Shown here: in pieces, positions 63,482 through 64,000 of the stretch | How the letters are laid out: each line of letters begins with the position of its first letter | Numbering within the stretch: position 1 is the first letter of the stretch | Origin: an uncultured Lachnospiraceae bacterium | GTDB taxonomy: Bacteria; Bacillota; Clostridia; Lachnospirales; Lachnospiraceae | Direction: 5' to 3' | NCBI GenBank assembly: GCA_910585765.1 | Contig: CAJUES010000012.1 | Coordinates: forward strand, 1-64,000 | Length of the DNA stretch: 64,000 nt | Made by a program: the position numbers and the translations under genes | Notes under the pieces: model-generated | Databases searched by the model: none | Told to the model about the DNA's origin: nothing | The model's input: the letters and a program-made list of their open reading frames with translations, nothing else

Positions 63482-64000
63482 CTACACGGCACTGAGCAGC
63501 CTGGATTTTGCATGTGTCCTGTCGAGTGCCAGGCCAAATACGACGAAGAAGGCAGCGCTGCCGCCGGACTGTATCAGACTGCCGGACAGGGAGGCGATCA
63601 GCGCCGGCATCGTGCCAAAGAGGAGATACTCGGCGAGAAAATAACCAAAGCCCGAGATAAGACACGCGATGACTGAGGCAGCCACGTTGTGTGGTGTGAC
63701 GATCTTTGCGTGCCTGCTGGTGAAGGGAAGTGCGATCGCAATCTTGATGACGACGGTGGCAGGAACCCACATGGGAGACGTCAGCAGATCCGCAATCCCG
63801 CCGCCGACTGCTGCCGCTGCCAGGGCATAGGGGGTGGGGAGAATTGCTGCCGCGAGGTAGATGAGGGAGTCCCCAAAGTGGATATATCCGCCGTTGATAC
63901 CTGTGGGGATATGGCAGATGTAAGCGGTCATGATCGTGATCATCGCTGCCATGAGCCCCGTGATGGTCAGATATTTCAGTTTCAGTGTCTGTCTTTTGCC
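63482..64000 (-). CDS. ECF transporter S component (partial at window edge)
   Basis: The minus-strand frame stays open to the window end and reads TLKLKYLTITGLMAAMITIM at the edge, so the true start lies beyond base 64000. About 172 residues are visible with five to six membrane spans, including HIPTGINGGYIHFGDSLIYL and GGGIADLL, which fit small S components of energy-coupling factor importers. The substrate is not evident. The energising A and T subunits are not in the window. Only the last part of the gene is seen. Confidence 0.8.
   Translation of the reverse strand, partial: GKRQTLKLKYLTITGLMAAMITIMTAYICHIPTGINGGYIHFGDSLIYLAAAILPTPYALAAAAVGGGIADLLTSPMWVPATVVIKIAIALPFTSRHAKIVTPHNVAASVIACLISGFGYFLAEYLLFGTMPALIASLSGSLIQSGGSAAFFVVFGLALDRTHAKSRLLSAV

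Noticed and set aside
1..64000. CRISPR array, tRNA or rRNA genes, intact transposase or prophage
   Set aside because: No regularly spaced repeats, cloverleaf-like stretches, ribosomal sequence or recombinase gene were recognised on either strand.

Overview
The window looks like chromosome from a spore-forming Lachnospiraceae-type clostridium (Firmicutes). The evidence is GC-rich genes with strong AGGAGG ribosome sites, LPxxGC-type lipoproteins, SigA-like promoters, a LysM-GH18 spore-cortex-type hydrolase and a full hemicellulose-use locus. The family-level assignment is inference. No rRNA, tRNA, CRISPR array or intact insertion sequence was seen.

Region 1 (442-16707) is a plus-strand hemicellulose locus. 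It encodes a membrane-anchored GH10 xylanase and then apparently cytoplasmic enzymes: two GH43 proteins, a GH31 alpha-xylosidase-like enzyme, a GH115 alpha-glucuronidase and an SGNH acetylesterase. A two-subunit ABC exporter sits among them. A perfect bidirectional terminator closes the locus. Two minus-strand regulators follow: a short ArsR-like winged-helix protein and an AraC protein. The AraC gene is divergent from region 2.

Region 2 (18955-32337) holds two carbohydrate ABC importers, each with a binding protein and two permeases but no ATPase. They flank three poorly understood membrane proteins: a tethered NHL beta-propeller, a YIP1-type membrane protein and a tethered DUF5696-type protein. 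The first binding protein is unusually large and carries two lectin-like repeats. I regard this as the best candidate for an undescribed glycan-capture system.

Region 3 (32448-41524) begins after a terminator and is tightly coupled. It encodes two paralogous four-cysteine proteins (possibly U32-like), a GH5 lipoprotein, a GH43-CBM6 enzyme, a chemoreceptor with a beta-rich external domain, and a LacI-type sensor fused to a GGDEF domain that is broken by an internal deletion and frameshift. Two AT-rich ABC exporter genes follow (41562-44844) and look transferred. Next come an AraC regulator, a 163-bp imperfect palindrome lying in the divergent promoter region, and L-arabinose isomerase.

Region 4 (47703-64000) is general cell biology: a stand-alone subtilase prodomain, BlaI-like, AraC/GyrI-like and PadR regulators, DUF6440 and DUF2812 proteins, a second chemoreceptor, an S8 protease without a prodomain next to a LysM-GH18 enzyme, an HD-GYP protein, a secreted SGNH esterase, a PocR hybrid kinase with its response regulator, a NUDIX hydrolase, a radical SAM protein and a truncated ECF S component.

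Together the genes suggest the following flow. Surface GH10 and GH5 enzymes cut arabinoglucuronoxylan or mixed hemicellulose, tethered binding proteins and importers take up the decorated oligosaccharides, and cytoplasmic GH115, SGNH, GH43 and GH31 enzymes strip and hydrolyse them. AraA then starts arabinose catabolism. Chemoreceptor and cyclic-di-GMP-type genes would link substrate sensing to motility.
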